64,000 nt of DNA. Origin: Lactuca virosa (lineage: Eukaryota > Streptophyta > Magnoliopsida > Asterales > Asteraceae). The position numbers and the translations under genes are program-made. Below are positions 52,256 through 64,000 of this stretch, one piece after another (the first letter of the stretch is position 1; each line of letters starts with the position of its first letter). The stretch is taken from the NCBI GenBank assembly GCA_928212115.1, contig CAKMRJ010005523.1:145107148-145171147 (forward strand), given 5' to 3'. Under the pieces are notes generated by a model. The model was given only the letters and a program-made list of their open reading frames with translations. It was not told the origin of the DNA and made no database searches.

Positions 52256-53936
52256 TCATATGTCAGAATAATGATGAAGTTCAGTTAGTTTAGCATACAG
52301 ACGTTTAGCGTTATTACAGTAAACGCTGCGCTGCTTAACCAACAAAATATTGTCACTCCTCACCAAATCCCTATCTAAATTCAAGTTTTTCAACAGTAGC
52401 TCTATATTCTCTATCTTACTCTTCTTATTCTCCAAAAGGTTTTGAACGTCTAACAATAATGTTTTCGAACATTCAGCTTCACTACTAACAGAAATAAGCA
52501 TATCATTAACATATGAGAGAGTATCATCAAAATCAAATAAAACTGTATGATAAGAGCTTGAAGGAATATTAAAAGATTCAAGAAGAGTACGTAACTTAGA
52601 TGTCATAGGCTATTTATCATCACCAGTTGATACAAAGCATCTTCCTGTTACCTTCTCTTCCTTTGACTCCTCCTCTTCATGTTGAGAAAACATCGCTCCA
52701 TGAGTAGGATTCCTCATCTCTTCGTCATCAGATCCGGATGACCAAATCTAATAAGTTCCATCACCTTCGCTTCCTCCCTTCGCAACCAATGACAAGCCTT
52801 TGATGTTCGCCCTTATCTCCTCAATTTTTCCAGCATAATAAGCTTCATCTTTTACTCTCTCCTTCTTCTCTTCCTTCTTTCTCAGCATGCAATCTTTGGC
52901 CAAGTGGTTCGAACCATTGCAATAGTTGCAATCATAGCCCGACTCACCTTTTAACGTTAAAGACTTCTTCTCAACAACATTATTACTCTCTTTCTTCTCT
53001 TCCTTGAACTCCACCTTCGCACCTTTAGCCAATGAGTTGTTCCTTTTGAACTCACTGCAACTTTTTTACTTTGGATTGAATGGCTTCTTGAAAAAAAAAT
53101 CACCTTATTGTTGGAATAGTAAGAAACGACCTCATCCTCAGAATTTACCAAGAATCCTTCTTCTTAAGGATTATCTTGTTCACCAAATTCGATCTCAGAG
53201 TCCTTTGTGTTCACCTTCGACATCAACGCTAAAGGTCCACCAATGCCCAACTTTCCTTCCTCAGCTATCTCATTGATTTCTCTTTCATGAGCCTTGAGCA
53301 CATTGTAAAGATCACCAAAAGAATATCCATCAATACTTTGTTGCATTTTTATCATTAAAGTGTTGTTCCTCCATTCCTTTTGCAGCCCCATAAAAAAAGT
53401 AAGGTTGTACTCAAGAGTTGTACGAGTAACCCCATAGCAATTGCACTTGAATATCATCAGCTCATTTAAGCAATCATAATACTGTTCAACGGTTTCATTA
53501 TCTTTCTGTTTGAATTCGCCAAGCTCCAACAAGAATTGTTTCACAGAACTCTTCTTAGTATTTTCACTTTGTTGATACTTTTATTTCAGAGTATCCCAAA
53601 TTTCCTTAGCAGTCTTGCATCCTCGAACATAGATGTAAACAACCGGTGGAAGACCATCGTGAAGTTCACGAATAAACTTCTTATCATTAGTCTGATGTTT
53701 TTCCTTTTTCCTGCCATACCAGTGGATGAACCTTCATTTCCTACTTCAACAAACATTTCAGGACGATAGTTTCCACGAGTAACACTTCACCAGAGATCTT
53801 CGTTAATTCCGTTGAGATAATCCTCCATACGATCCTCCCACTATTCACAATAATCTAAAATGAGAATTGGAATCTTTGTGGAAGATCCAAGCAGATGAGA
53901 AAATCTAGACATAGTGTTCATGTTGAAATTCGCCAT
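52256..53936 (-). pseudogene. gag: Element B gag (Copia-type)
   Basis: Minus-strand ATG at 53936 (MANFNMNTMSRFSHLL), followed by a stop-containing stretch and then the Copia gag-polypeptide core ETVEQYYDCLNELMIF, NLTFFMGLQKEWRNNTLMI and DLYNVLKAHEREI (53164-53544). The CCHC zinc knuckle CNYCNGSNHLAKDC is at about 52895-52936. A coiled-coil-like tail follows (LLLDVQNLLENKKSKIENIE; 52256-52606). Role: particle formation and RNA binding. Several stops and frameshifts (about 53850, 53160, 53035, 52745, 52610) make it inactive. Confidence 0.85.
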
Positions 53937-54164
53937 TTTCGTACGGAAAAAAGTGATGAATGACTTCAGAAATGAGATCTAACTGATGAATCAACTAGAA
54001 AAAGTCAGGAAACACTCGACTTATCAAACTAAACGCATAATCGCAACAAATCAATCAACTAAAACAAGTTTCCTTAATCAATAGAGCGGAAATCTTTGAA
54101 TCGGAAAGAGCGATTCAAAACTATTGAAAAATACGAGAAAACAAGTATCAAGTGAATGTATCCT
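53937..54164 (-). other. Element B leader
   Basis: Short leader between PBS and gag ATG, about 230 nt, with no other feature. Confidence 0.6.
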
Positions 54165-54176
54165 GCTCTGATACCA
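54165..54176 (-). other. Primer-binding site of element B (initiator tRNA-Met)
   Basis: GCTCTGATACCA (minus: TGGTATCAGAGC) two nucleotides from the 5' LTR. Confidence 0.93.
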
Positions 54177-54178
54177 AT

Positions 54179-54524
54179 TGAAGAGAGTTTGAATCGAGTG
54201 TTTGTATCGAGTTTACGAAATGAATTCAATGATAAAAAGCATTAAGAACATAATCATAAATAAGTTCTGTTTGGCTCATTAAAGGTATGAAAGAGTACAA
54301 AGTTCTTGAGAGAGAAAGTGAACGAAGTGCCCAAAAGGTACTCTCAACTTGTATACTAACTCTATTTATAGAGTGTTACAGACCAACAAAAGTATGTAAG
54401 GACTAGACATTACATTTCGAAAACATACACTGTCTTACAAAATACATACATAGCGAAGGCTAGACTTCACAACAAAATAGACCTAAAGAGTTTCGACATC
54501 TCACTAGACATTTCAAACCCTACA
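54179..54524 (-). mobile_element. 5' LTR of Copia element B (346 bp)
   Basis: TGAAGAGAG...CCCTACA, matching 33007-33353 with scattered substitutions. TATA box (TATAAATAGA, minus strand) at 54361-54370. It is followed by ACTATGCACTC, the continuation of element A's LTR. Confidence 0.95.
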
Positions 54525-55825
54525 ACTATGCACTCATTTGCTAAAAATTGATGCCTTAGAATTTGGGCAGCGTTATGCCTTAGCACTTAGATTTTCCCTT
54601 GATGTGACCTAGGTATAACTGTTACTAAGTCGTAGTCTGATATTCCTCATGACTAATGATAGTCTATATTACTCAACAATCTCAAGGTCTACATCAAGAT
54701 CTATCAAGTAAGGAACAACCAGGTAGGAACATATCAGAGGTAGGGTCCGTTTGGTATATAGAGTATACTATTTGGAAATCCCACTTTAAACACCTCACTA
54801 AATCCATCCTAGACATCATCCCCATAAGTAGATCAATCAATATAACGAATTGGAATTACTGATAAATATTATTTATAGGTTCATAATAACGATTATGAAC
54901 ATAAATATAAGTTGCACTTGAAATAAAATGAGTATGGATTAACTTATAGAGACTCTCTAGGGAAAACCAGAAGATTGCACTGGAAAAATTTATACTTGAG
55001 AGTTCTTACTAGTCGAGCTTCTAGCTATCCCAGAGCCTAGCGAAAAAATTTCAGAAGTCCGGAAAAGTTTGAGCTTAAGAACCAGTGAGTTTTTTCACAG
55101 AGAGATAAGAGAGTTTGGGATGAGAAATGAAGAAATCCGAGGGGATATTTATAGTTGAACGGGTGCGCGCTACGCGCAGACAAGAGGCGTGTCGCCTAAG
55201 TCGAGCGACGTTGATCCAAACCCCTTGTCGCTACATGTCAGGTCCAGATTCGTCCACATCACCATGTCGGCAGCCTATTGCGCCCGACGCCCATGGCTCA
55301 CGCGTGCGAAGTTCTGATTTTTCAAAAAATCATATCTTCTTCATACAAGCTCTGTTTTAGACGTTCTTTATATCCATGCATAACTATTGACGGGATCTAT
55401 AAATTTTGTTTAAAATCCATCGTCTAATTCTTACTTTATTTTTAAACTCATATTTTTAATAGGCTTAGACTGTTAAAGTCCGTATAAAAATCATAACTTT
55501 CCCAAAGGATCTTTGCTCTCGACTGTCATTATATCGACGAGATCTTCGACTCTAATTTAGATTGTTTTCTGCATTAATCGAACGATCAAAACTTCGGTTT
55601 CTGTGTTGCACATTGCTGCGCTGAAACTCTGAGAAATCATAACTTCCTCATATGTGGTCAGATTTGGACGTTCCCTATATGCACACTCTTGGTTTTACGA
55701 CTATTATGACTTTCTTTATACTATTTTCCCTAAATAATATTCTATTGAAAAAATCTATTTATTATCATGAGGAATAATTATCCTCTTATTCTTTAATCAT
55801 CTAGCCCTATCTTGCGAGCGTTACA
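54525..55825 (-). mobile_element. 5' LTR of element A, second part
   Basis: It picks up exactly where 33006 leaves off, as judged from the uninterrupted sequence at 25070-26345, and ends GAGCGTTACA. It includes three CATAACTT..TTTATAT modules near 55325, 55485 and 55635. After 55825 the sequence TAGGCACCTGT resumes the split zinc-binding gene fragment. Confidence 0.88.
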
Positions 55826-55836
55826 TAGGCACCTGT
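55826..55836 (+). pseudogene. Continuation stub of the split zinc-binding gene
   Basis: TAGGCACCTGT: with the left flank GAAGC (23266-23270) against TAGGC here, three of five TSD bases agree. The following codons would read Ala-Pro, which is what I recall after the KKEA segment in this protein family. The G2 LTR starts at 55837 and cuts the gene again. Confidence 0.45.
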
Positions 55837-58800
55837 TGTCACACCCCCGTCCGAGGCGGTAGAACATGCCGATCTGTGCGATAAGTTCATGGATCACAGG
55901 GAAACTGAATATATAGCCCAAGTACAACAATAAACAAAACAACATTTGTATTCCATCTTTAAGTTTGAATACAGGGTTCTTATAGATAATAATAGTACAT
56001 GAATTTGCCCATACATGTAGGCAGTTAATACAAAGCTAGTAAACTAGATTGCCTGAAATCCATGTACAATCCATCTTCCAAAAATCCTGATTACTAAGTT
56101 TCTGAGAATACATGAAGTTTTGAGGGTCAACACAAGGTTGGTGAGAGTTATAGATTTTATGCCAACAACAGTATGATACTTTTGAAAAGTCCGAAAAGTA
56201 TTTTCTTTGTAAGTATAACCATACTTAAAATAGTTTTTGTAAAGAGTCTTTGAATAAGTTTTGGAAACCAAATTGTATCTTTGCATGAATAATTCCATAC
56301 TTAAAATAGTTTTGAAAACAACTATGTCCATGATTTGTAGTAAGAGAGAGAGATTCTAGTTAACGTTTATAGTGAGTCCTATGGCCGAGCTATGTGACTG
56401 AATGTACCCCCTACAACGCTTCATTGTACGTTGTAGTAACGATAGTAGATACTTATCACTCGCTTCGATGATCGGTCGAGGTTGTAGCTAACAATCGTAG
56501 GTAGGGATGTCAACCCCGTATAGATCTATATGTACGTATCTCACTCTGAAGATTAATGATTATAGGAGTGTGGGTATGCTAAGTGTTTAGACTTAGCTAA
56601 TGAATATAGTCTCACTAAAATTCCCTTAACTAAGGTATGTGAATAACTCTCAGCCCTAACTTATAAGTGGATAAGTTACTATGCTTATTGAATTGTATAG
56701 ACGTTATAAAAGTCGAGTATATCTGGTGTGTATGTATAGTATAAGGTACTCACTTTTATAAAGAGGTATGTCTCAAGAAATGTTCATGTATAAACTTTAT
56801 AAATATACATGCATGGTAATAGTTTGAATCCTTGAAATACTACAAAGTTTTATGACATACAACGTCACATAAAATCATAGGTTTTTTAGTAAAATGGCAT
56901 ACGTTATTTTTATTAGTTGTATCATTTTAACAACGTAACATATGTAAATATCGTGGTTTAAAACTAGTTTATGGGTTCATAACATATATATATGTAAATC
57001 CAATATTTTATAAACTGTATTCTCCCCCCAAAGCACATGTATTTTAACAACATTTTGCACAAAATATAGTATAGGTAAGCACATGTATTCTCCGCCAAAG
57101 CATATAGAAATATAAAAGAGGGCCCATAACACTCACCTTAATGTGTGATTGTCAGTTTATTTCGAGATACTTGACGCGAGAAACCACAATTTTATGCTTT
57201 TAAAACGAACCGTCGGGACTATCTTTGTTACGTAATTAACCAAAAAGAAAGTTTTGGTATAAATTAATAAGTGTGGTGTTGTGTTGTAAGTTAACTAAAC
57301 TATAGGATTGATTTGTTAAAATAAATTAATTGAATAGGACCGATTTTGTTAACCATTACCAAAGGAGGGACTAAAATGGTTTATTTTAAATCCATTTTTG
57401 AGATTTGGACTTGTTTTGTCAAGAATTTCCTTGGAGGGGGTTGAAATAATTAAATGGGAATGAATTTTGGGACCTTGGACTCGTTTTGAAAACAAATTTT
57501 CAAGGGGGGGGGGGTTTAAATTAATTCGGAAATGGAGTTTGAGAGGTTTGGACCTATTTTGTAAGAAATTGTCAGCGGAGGGTGGTTTGTGTTTCTTTCG
57601 AAATGAAGTTTGAGGAGGAGGTTCCTCCTCCTCCTGTTACCAGTTCATGCACGAAGCAGCAAAACGAAAAGAAAAAAAGGGATAGGTCTTTGTCCTCGGT
57701 GGTTTACAATCGAAAGGAACATATAACAAATGGTGGTGGTGGCAATCTATATTTACAGCGGCAGCAAGCAGGAGGTGGCGGAGGGTGGCAGAATTAGCAG
57801 CTACCGACGACAATGGAGGAGGGGGGGGGGGAGCTGCGATGGCAGCCTCCTAATTCTTCGTTCGTTGACTGTGTTCGGTGAGAGGGGGAGGGGAGGTGGC
57901 AGTGGGTCGAAGGGTGTTTTTGGCGTGGTGTTTCGTTACTAATTCAATAGAGAAAGGAGGTGGAGGAGTGGTGGTTTGGTGGTGGCTTTATGGTGGTGGA
58001 AGGGTGGTATTGTGGTGGTGTTTCTTTAAACCAAGAAAAAAGAGATAGAGAGGGAGAGATTGAGAGTTGATGGTGCTGTGATTTGTGAGGATTGAAGGAC
58101 TTGAGGCTTCTATTTATAGTGAATGTAGCTCCTCATGTCTATGCAAGTTCCATACTCCAATAGTTAATCCAACAAATAATCTCAACCATGCTTGTACCTT
58201 GGATGTGAAGGAGTAAGGGGAAGGAGATCATGCGTGTGGGCAAGGCAAGGAGGGGAAGAAAAATTTTATTTTTCATTTCAAGCAAGTCCATGTGAGCCCC
58301 ACAATAATGTCATGCTTAGAGAAAATCCAAAAACTCACTTTTGTTTTTTACATCGATATACCGACATTGAATAAATTTTCCAAAAGTATCGTATAATAGA
58401 ACCGAGTTAAAGGATTCCAAAAACCCGAACAGATTAATTTTTCGAGTTGTAGAACTCCAGGAAATCGCGTTTAAAGTTTTGCGTCTAAATGACCCGAAAC
58501 GCTCGATTTTTCGACTTTTGCAAATATTTTCGCTAAAACTATTTCGAGTATGAAATTAAATATTCGACCATAGTCTGAGTCTAAAATGCTCTCGGAATTT
58601 CCATCTGAGATGTACAAGTGCCTCAACGGATCGATTCAGTTTTAGCAGTTTAAAAAAATCAGTGTTTTACTGATTTGTTTTCTTATAACCAACGTCACTT
58701 TTGCACACAAACTCCTTTTTGGATGTTCTTTATATTTTTGGAAACATGGGAATATGTACTATGAGACTAGAATGTTTTCTTCGCTCATAACTACTTAATA

Positions 58801-58980
58801 CGAATTTTCAGTTTTCAGATGCATTAACTGGAGGTAATATACCATCTGATATCTTATAATAGTTGAAATGAAATCATTTATTTTACAAAAGATGCACTAA
58901 AACTCAATGAGTTAAATTACAAAGAGATATACTACAAATTGATTGTCTATAGTTTTAGAGCTAAATTCTGGGATGTCACA
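55837..58980 (-). mobile_element. 3' LTR of Gypsy element G2 (3,144 bp)
   Basis: TGTCACACCCCCG...GGGATGTCACA, followed by ACCTCCCCATT, a polypurine tract on the minus strand. TATA-like ACTATAAATA on the minus strand at 58111-58120. It holds G homopolymers at about 57505-57516 and 57822-57833 and GGTGGTGG runs. Open frames at 57582-57942 and 56044-56331 are LTR sequence and not regarded as genes. The other LTR of G2 is not in the window. Confidence 0.85.
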
Positions 58981-58982
58981 TT

Positions 58983-58994
58983 ACCTCCCCATTA
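58983..58994 (-). other. Polypurine tract of G2
   Basis: ACCTCCCCATTA (minus: TAATGGGGAGGT) adjoining the 3' LTR. Confidence 0.75.
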
Positions 58995-59044
58995 ACGGAA
59001 TTTCGTCCCGAAATCATTAAGTTCTAGACTACTTTATTCTACTA

Positions 59045-60271
59045 TTATTTTGTTCCATTAGTCGAAGGAGCACCGCTGAACAGTTGTGGGTACTTTTGTT
59101 TCATCTGATCCTCACATTCCCAAGTAAACTTCGGTCCTCTATGAGAGTTCCATTGGACTTTTACTATAGGTATGTGGCTTTCTTTGAGGCTTTTGATTTC
59201 TTGATCCATGAACTCCACCGATTCCTCCACGAAGTGAAGTTTATCGTTGACATGGATCTCATTGAGTGGAATTATGAGGTTCTTATCAAAGAGACACTTT
59301 TTAAGATTACACACGTGGAAGGTATCGTGAACTTTGTTGAGTTCTTGAGGTAACTTGAGTTTATAAGCCACCGGACCAACCCTTGCCAGGATTTCGAAAG
59401 GTTCGATGTAATGGGGATTTAGTTTACCTCGTTTTTCAAATCTAATGACAGCCTTCCATGGTGAAACCTTTAGCAGGACACGGTCTCCTACTTTGAATTC
59501 TAATGGTTTGCATCTTATGTCAGCATAACTTTTCTGCCGACTACGTGCCACCTTTAGTCGTTCCTTTATCTGAACGATCTTCTTCGTCGTTCCATGAATG
59601 ATCTCAGGACCAGTGAGTAGAGTATCTACAACATGCTTTTTATCTAATTGAGTATCTCCAACTTCTGCCCAACATATCGAAGAACGACATCTGAGCCCGT
59701 ACAAGGCCTCGAATGGAGCGACCTTTATGCTAGTGTGATAACTAATGTTGTATGAAAACTCAACTAGTGGCAAGTGAGTGTCCCATGCATTACCAAAGTC
59801 TATCACACAAGCGTGGATCATGTCTTCCATAGTTTGTATTGTTCTTTCGCTCTGGCCATCCGTTTGGGGATGGTAGGATGTACTCATATCGAGTTTGGTT
59901 CCTAGAGACCTTTGCAGTGATTGCCAAAATCTGGAAGTGAATCTGCTATCTCGGTCCGAGATGATAGATATTGGTATACCATGCAGCCCGACTATCTCCT
60001 TAAGATAGGTCGTGGTGAGTTTCTCCATCTTGTCGGTATTTTTGATGGCTAGGAAATGGGCGGATTTGGTCAAACGGTCAAACACTACCTAGATGGTTTC
60101 ATAACCACTTGATGTTTTTGGAAACTTTGTTATGAAGTCCATGGTTATTTGTTCCCACTTCCATTCTAGGATTGATGGTTGTTGTAGTAGGCTAGATGGC
60201 TTCTGGTACTCTGCTTTGACTTTAGAGCAAGTCAAGCATTTACTAACGTAGGTGGTAATCTCTGCCTTCAT
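59045..60271 (-). pseudogene. pol: G2 integrase and chromodomain
   Basis: Minus strand. The zinc-finger end CLTCSKVKAEYQKP and core TMDFITKFP (60089-60271) are separated by a TAG (60086-60088, tryptophan expected) from the long frame 60085-59045. That frame holds DRLTKSAHFLAI, SIISDRDSRFTSRFW, YHPQTDGQSERTIQTMEDM, VGDRVLLKVSPWKAVIRF, HDTFHVCNLKKC and a chromodomain-like C-terminus (VKVQWNSHRGPKFTWE, about 59115-59165). The residue pattern D, D, E of the integrase core is present. It is the best-preserved part of G2 and belongs to the chromovirus branch, related to but distinct from G1. Confidence 0.92.
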
Positions 60272-61978
60272 GTTGGGTCACTAATAAAGCTTCTTAAGAT
60301 CGAGATACATCTTATCTGATCTAGGATATATCAAATATCTCGATTTATGAGCTTCATTTAAAACTAAACTCCTAACTTCACCAAATTTTGGGGTCTAAAT
60401 TCGGTTCTCGAAATATCGTGTTCCATCTTCTAGCTGAGCATCTCGAATTTGGCTGGTGAGGTTGGAGGGGATGGTTAGGGTTAAGGCTTTTACACGAAGT
60501 GGATTTGCTCGCTCTTTCCTGCTTAAAGCATCTGCCACAACATTTGCTTTACCAGGATGATAACGAATTTCACATTCGTAATCATTTAGCAACTCGACCC
60601 ACCTTCGTTGTCTCATGTTGGGCTCCTTCTGATCGAAGATGTGTTAGAGGCTTTTGTGGTCGGTGAATACGACACACTTTGTTCCATACAGGTAGTGTCT
60701 CCAAATCTGTAAAGTAAACACTACAACTCCCGACTCTAAGTCATGAGTAGTGTAGTTTGTCTTGTTTGACTTCAGTTGTTGAGATGCGTATGCAATGACC
60801 TTATTTCTCTGTATTAGTATGTATGCTAACCCTTGGTGTGAGGCGTCACAAAAATACTACAAATTCTTCTATTCCCTCCGCAAAAGACAAAATTGGTGTA
60901 CCGCACAACAATTGTTTCAATTTTAGGAAGGCAGACTTTTGGCTGTCTCGCAATCTAACTTTGTGTTTTTATGGGTTAGAGCGGTGAGAGGTTTGGCTAT
61001 CTTGGAGAAGTTCTCGATGAATCTTCGATAGTAGCCTGCCATACCTTAGAATTGGCATACTTCAGTTGATGTCGTTGGTGCTTTCCAATCCTTAACCACT
61101 TTGATCTTTGCGGGATCGACATGAATCCCTTTACTGTTAACCACATGGCCGAGGAAATGTACTTCGTTAATCCATAACTCACATTTAGAAAACTTTGCAT
61201 AAAGTTTCTCTGTTCTTAAAAGTTCTATAATTAAACATAAGTGTTGGCTATGTTCTTCCTTGGTTCGTGAATATATCAATATGTCATTGATGAAACGATC
61301 ATGAATTTATCCAAGTAGGGTTTACACACCCGATTCATAAGGTCCATGAATACGTCTGGTGCATTGGTCAGTCCAAATGGCATAACCAAAAACTCGTAGT
61401 GACCAGATCGAGTCCAAAATGTTGTCTTTGTAAAAAATTGCTTCTTGAACTTTAAGTTGATGGTATTCGGATCTTAGATCGATCTTCCAGTAGTATCAGG
61501 ATCCTTGCAGTTAATCGAACAGGTCATCGATCCTCGGGAGTGGATACCGGTTTTTGATGGTGAGCTTGTTCAACTCTCGATAGTCGATGCACATCCTGAA
61601 CGATCCATCCTTCTTTTTGACAAACAATACTGGAGCTCTCCATCGAGAGAAGCTTGTCCGGATAAAGCCTTTGTCAAGAATTTCTTGAAGATGACTAGAG
61701 AGTTCTTGCATTCCCGATGGAGCCAGACGACAAGGAGATCGTTCCACTGGTGCTACACCCGAGATTAGGTCGTTTTGGAATTTGACCTGCCTGACTGGAG
61801 GTACTCCAGGTGGATCCTCTGGAAATATGTCCGGGTAGTCGCGCACTTGCGGTATGTATTTGATTTTCTTACCCTTGTCTTGCATAGCCACCACGTGGGC
61901 CATGAAAGCGAAGTATCTCTTCTGCAAAACCTTTCTCGCCTTCATGCAAGAGATGATTCTTAGGCTCTTCCCATTCAA
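60272..61978 (-). pseudogene. pol: G2 reverse transcriptase and RNase H, fragmented
   Basis: Minus strand. Pieces: pre-RT and RT N-terminal region 61978-61511 (VRDYPDIFPEDPPGVPP, MCIDYRELNKLTIKNRYPL, PRIDDLFD), a disrupted middle (61500-61290), the active-site box reading FINDILIYSRTKEEH with the first Asp replaced by Asn (about 61245-61290), FLGHVVNSKGIHVDPAKIK (61046-61200), a damaged RNase H (60620-60990), and its end YECEIRYHPGKANVVADALS (60500-60570). Frameshifts at several points. No protease DSG motif was found between the gag knuckle and the RT, so the protease region appears deleted. Confidence 0.88.
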
Positions 61979-63106
61979 GTGGTTGAGGTTTTGTTGTTCG
62001 GGGCCTTTCTACAAAACTTAGAGGTGTGACCCCTCAAATTGTAGATGTTGCAGATCAAGCAATTTCCAACATCGGGTAAGTTGCACTTAGTACAGTAGGG
62101 TAAGGTTTCAGAATAGGGATTTGCTGGAGTGGGAGTGTTTGTGATCGCAACATACACAACCACATGTTCTGGATTGGGCTTGCGATGCTTGAAGTTCCCT
62201 TTCGGGTTTCCATGGAACTTCATCTTTGTACTCCCATCTTGGTTCTTCTATTTTTTTTTTTTGGGGGGGGGGGGTTATGGTACCCTGACAGATACATTTC
62301 TCAGTCAACTGATAGGCTAATTGCTTGACACTATCGAAAGTGGTTGGTCTGGATGCAGTAACCAGACCGTGGACTGGTGATGCTAGTCCTCAGATGTACC
62401 TCTTTGTCTTTTTGTATTCCGGGGTCACCATTCTCGGGAAAAGGTTTGCAAGGTCATTGAATCGAGAGGTGAAGGAAGCCACCTCCGATCCTTACATGGT
62501 AAGGTTCCAAAGCTCCTACTCCAGAGCTTGTACTTCCTGTTGTAGGCAATATTCTTTGATAATCATCTACTTAAGAGGTTCCCAGCCCATGGCATAGGCT
62601 TCATCGATCCCCATGGACTTAGAATGGATATTCTACAAAGTCAAGGTGTAATCCATCAATGTACAGGTGGGATATTTCACTCAATAGTCCTCAGTTCAAG
62701 CACTGATGTGAAATACTGTTTCCATCTTTTCTATCCAGCGGGATAGACCAACGACTCCTTCCGTGCCTTAGAAGGATGAGGGTTTGCAGCCTATTAAATA
62801 CTTGTATGAACAAGGCCTTGAATTGTTTCGGTTCATAGCTGGAGTGCCACCACCATTTCTACTGTTCCCGGTGTTGTCATTCCGGGCACCCGCGTATGCG
62901 GATAAGGCTGTAGCAATCACCTACGCAAGCAGGGTCTACATTAGAGTAAGATCCATTTGAAAAGGTGGGTTTACATTAGTTTCACCTGGGGTTCCCCTGA
63001 AGTTTGGAGTTTCTAACAATGTTTGAGTCACCACTGGTGCACCTCTTCGATTGCCTCAGGGAGTTGGTGGTGGACGAACTCGTGATTCCTTTCGTGGGGC
63101 CATCAT
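61975..63106 (-). pseudogene. gag: G2 gag, heavily decayed
   Basis: The minus-strand ATG pair at 63103-63106 opens APRKESRVRPPP before an early stop. Later pieces are too broken to follow, but a nucleocapsid-like part at 61975-62223 contains CTKCNLPDVGNCLICNIYN followed by RGHTSKFC, in which one zinc-knuckle Cys is replaced. A T10G12-type homopolymer at about 62250-62271 adds a frame break or an assembly uncertainty. Confidence 0.65.
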
Positions 63107-63259
63107 CCTAATATGTTTGTGCGGACATGTTAAATTGTGTTACACTATGTAGCTATAAACAAGTTGTATTTAATGATAATGTATTAGTGTAACTTGTTCC
63201 TGAAATCTTACATATTTCTAAATCATAGAATGAGAGTTTCAACCAATGTTTTCAACTGA
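63107..63259. other. G2 leader remnant
   Basis: About 150 bp upstream of G2 gag; no PBS or 5' LTR is reached before the CACTA element begins. Confidence 0.4.
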
Positions 63260-64000
63260 CACTACTAGAATATAGGCCTTTAATGACACGCGAACCATGA
63301 CACACAGTGATTTACGATACGCAAAATCGTGTGTCCTAAAAATAATATCATCTCTTCTAAAATTTGAAGGATTTAGGACACACATTTTTTTGCGTGCCCT
63401 TAAAACTAGTGTCAAAAAAGAAAAAAAACACGGAGGGCACTCAGCATAAAAGGCGTGTCGTCTAAGCATGTCGTTTTATAAAGTTTTCATCAAACGCCCG
63501 TTCTCCATCTTTAATAGCTAAGGAGGGAAATCAAATCCCAAAAAATTAAAACCCCCGCCTTATTCTCATCTTCTACCAGCCGCAAACCCCTTCTCTTTTC
63601 CATGACCTAATTAATGAAGCTCTGCCTCTGCTGCCCAGCGGCCAACCACGTCATATGAAGATCGTAATCAATTCCAACCCTAGCCGAGTCACTTTCATAC
63701 TCCAACCACCACCTCTTCTGCCCAACGGCCAACCACGTCGGCGATAACGGCCGTTTTGGCCCCTTGTTCTTCTGAACAAAGCAATTTTTCATCCGTTCCT
63801 CCACCGAATCGATCATAGCCATCTTCTAATCCTCCTGTCTTGCTCCATCCACCGGTTTTTGCTCCTCATCGGCAACTTCCATCGGTGCATCATCTCCATC
63901 AGTTACATTTGCAGAGGGTTGTGCGATGTGAGAGAGGATGAGAGAGAGTTGCCAGTGAGCAGCATGGAGGGAGGCATAGATTTTAGCAGAGTCTGTGGCG
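63260..64000. mobile_element. Left end of a CACTA (En/Spm) transposon
   Basis: Starts CACTACTAGAAT, the terminal inverted repeat form of CACTA elements, preceded by TGA as the possible 3-bp target duplication. Subterminal repeats of the ACACGC / GTGTCCT / TGTGTCC type follow (63285-63425). Downstream is a GC-richer part with a repeated CTGCCCARCGGCCAACCACG block (about 63632 and 63718) that could be transposon leader or captured host sequence. The right end is outside the window. The minus-strand frame 63607-63822 is not recognised. Confidence 0.7.

Noticed and set aside
57582..57942. Gly-rich open frames near GGTGGTGG runs
   Set aside because: They lie within the G2 LTR, are low complexity and have no known motif.

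Overview
This is a plant nuclear window made almost wholly of nested transposable elements, with no bacterial-type gene organisation and no intact host gene. Several signs point to a composite-family plant, most likely lettuce (Lactuca) or a close relative. These are chromodomain Gypsy and Copia polyproteins, LTRs opened by primer-binding sites for initiator tRNA-Met, Helitron, hAT and CACTA ends, and LTRs full of the dyad ACTCGACGAGT / ACTCGGCGAGT, which I associate with lettuce repeats. The taxonomic call is from recall, not from a search.

Layout. (1) 1-6116: LTR and leader pieces of a minus-strand Gypsy-type element, inserted into the 5' LTR of the next one. (2) 6117-15816: Gypsy element G1 on the plus strand (partial 5' LTR, PBS, gag, pol with chromodomain, PPT, 3' LTR). 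It is inactivated by frameshifts, stops, loss of a catalytic Asp and a 1.0-kb insert. A 67-nt GT-AG segment separates its gag and pol frames exactly as an intron would. (3) 15817-23270: AT-rich sequence of lower repeat content with a SINE-like fragment, a 414-bp Helitron, a leucine-rich-repeat exon remnant, a hAT MITE, and duplicated blocks resembling snRNA promoters. (4) 23271-55825: a single minus-strand element A (LTRs about 2.2 kb, interior 1.6 kb) that split a zinc-binding retroelement-like gene. A was invaded by a solo LTR, by a fold-back element holding another solo LTR, and by a 14-kb Copia element B. B was in turn invaded by a 5.2-kb non-autonomous LTR element C and by a solo LTR D of A's own family. 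(5) 55837-63259: a decayed minus-strand chromodomain Gypsy element G2 with a 3.1-kb LTR. (6) 63260-64000: the left end of a CACTA transposon.

The nested order is supported by target-site duplications and by frame arithmetic. Removing C plus one TSD copy (5,245 bp) rejoins the two halves of a B reading frame in phase.

The most interesting content is in element B. Downstream of an otherwise ordinary Copia gag-pol it carries a very long extra reading frame, ORF-X (about 1,300 codons, now broken), in the same orientation. ORF-X runs almost to the 3' LTR and is preceded by what looks like its own RNA polymerase II promoter (TATA, CCAAT, G-box). B also has a 33-nt repeat array of polypurine-tract-like motifs inside pol. 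None of the polyproteins is intact, so this is a fossil record rather than a set of working genes.
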